Below are positions 15,449-15,969 of a stretch of DNA of 15,969 nt, piece after piece. The notes beneath the pieces are model-generated. The model worked only from the letters and a program-made list of their open reading frames with translations, was not told where the DNA came from and ran no database searches. The position numbers were made by a program, and so were the translations under genes. Source of the DNA: AB-629-J13 sp964496365 (GTDB lineage Bacteria; Fidelibacterota; Marinisomatia; Marinisomatales; AB-629-J13). Within the stretch, counting starts at the first letter, position 1, and every line of letters begins with the position of its first letter. Where the stretch lies: contig CAZBZK010000032.1 of NCBI GenBank assembly GCA_964496365.1, positions 1 to 15,969 of the forward strand, given 5' to 3'.

Positions 15449-15969
15449 ATGGAAAAACTTAGTAAAAAATTAATGAGAATCAGAATGACCAAATATTGGT
15501 TACTGTTCATATTAGTACCTCAGTTATTTTCAACAACTACAAGTACGACTACTCGAGGTTTGGACATAGATGGTAATGTGTCTGACCAGGATGAAGCCTC
15601 ACCAGGTACAAATGGATCGAGTTGGGAAACAAATGAAGATATTCCGGGAAATTCCACAACATGGTATCTGTCTTGGGACAATACCAATTTATATGTAGGG
15701 CGAGTGGGGGGAAACAATAGTGAACCTCAACTTATTTATATTCAAGCAGATTATAGCGGTGCTTCATATACCAATACACCAACGTCTTATGATAATTTCA
15801 CTCCATCATTTTCCGGGCTTTCAGGCACCGCAGGAATAAATTATGCTGCCTATTTAAAATCGGATTACGATGAATACCGTACGTATAGTGGGAGCTGGTC
15901 GAGTGCTAACACAGGGTTATCTCCGCAATACCAAACCGTATCCTCCACTGCTAATTTAGAAGTTACGAT
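15449..15969 (+). CDS. Secreted protein with CBM9/DOMON-like start, cut by window edge
   Basis: An open frame of 173 codons running off the right edge, not interrupted by a stop. It begins MEKLSKKLMRIRMTKYWLLF, with a hydrophobic export signal (WLLFILVPQLF). The mature part starts TRGLDIDGNVSD and continues with STTWYLSWDNTNLYVGRVGG and QLIYIQAD. This DG-x-x-SD followed by W-x-x-TNLYVG pattern resembles CBM9/DOMON-like sugar-binding or surface proteins of the FCB group. I cannot name it further. The start at 15449 is chosen for the AAGGGG ribosome binding site at 15435-15440; an ATG at 15485 would give a more compact signal peptide and is an alternative. An operator copy just upstream suggests it is co-regulated with the GH13 gene. 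It may be a partner in surface starch handling, or another multidomain enzyme. Confidence 0.75.
   Translation, partial: MEKLSKKLMRIRMTKYWLLFILVPQLFSTTTSTTTRGLDIDGNVSDQDEASPGTNGSSWETNEDIPGNSTTWYLSWDNTNLYVGRVGGNNSEPQLIYIQADYSGASYTNTPTSYDNFTPSFSGLSGTAGINYAAYLKSDYDEYRTYSGSWSSANTGLSPQYQTVSSTANLEVT

Overview
The window is AT-rich DNA whose gene content suggests a bacterium of the Fibrobacteres-Chlorobi-Bacteroidetes (FCB) group, most like Marinimicrobia (SAR406) or a relative. The clues are a large secreted enzyme ending in a type IX secretion (Por) style sorting domain, an archaeal-style TrmB sugar regulator, and the tail of an archaeal/fungal-type aspartate-semialdehyde dehydrogenase. This taxonomic reading is inference; no rRNA or marker gene is present.

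Left part (1-2358, minus strand): a threonine biosynthesis operon. It reads, in transcription order, an aspartokinase N-terminal fragment, an aspartate-semialdehyde dehydrogenase C-terminal fragment, intact thrB, and thrC (TTG start, cut by the window edge). The two fragments lie in one reading frame separated by a single TGA. This looks like the scar of a deletion of about 2 kb, or an assembly misjoin.

Right part (2614-15969, plus strand, divergent): a starch/maltodextrin utilisation locus. A TrmB-type regulator and a 64-residue protein of unknown function come first. After a 296-base gap follows a tight five-gene run: malQ (amylomaltase), a short alpha-glucan phosphorylase with a TTG start, a fused maltodextrin-binding lipoprotein plus MalF permease, malG and malK. 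Next are a 1280-residue secreted GH13 amylase-like enzyme with starch-binding modules and a C-terminal sorting domain, and a second secreted protein that runs off the right edge.

How it fits together (inference): the surface GH13 enzyme cuts starch or glycogen. Maltodextrins are imported by MalEF-MalG-MalK. MalQ and the phosphorylase convert them in the cytoplasm to glucose and glucose-1-phosphate. A near-palindrome of form TAACTC-N6-GAGTTA sits upstream of the regulator gene, the GH13 gene and the last secreted gene. It is the best candidate for the regulator's operator and the most interesting undescribed signal here. It is not clearly present upstream of the malQ-malK operon.
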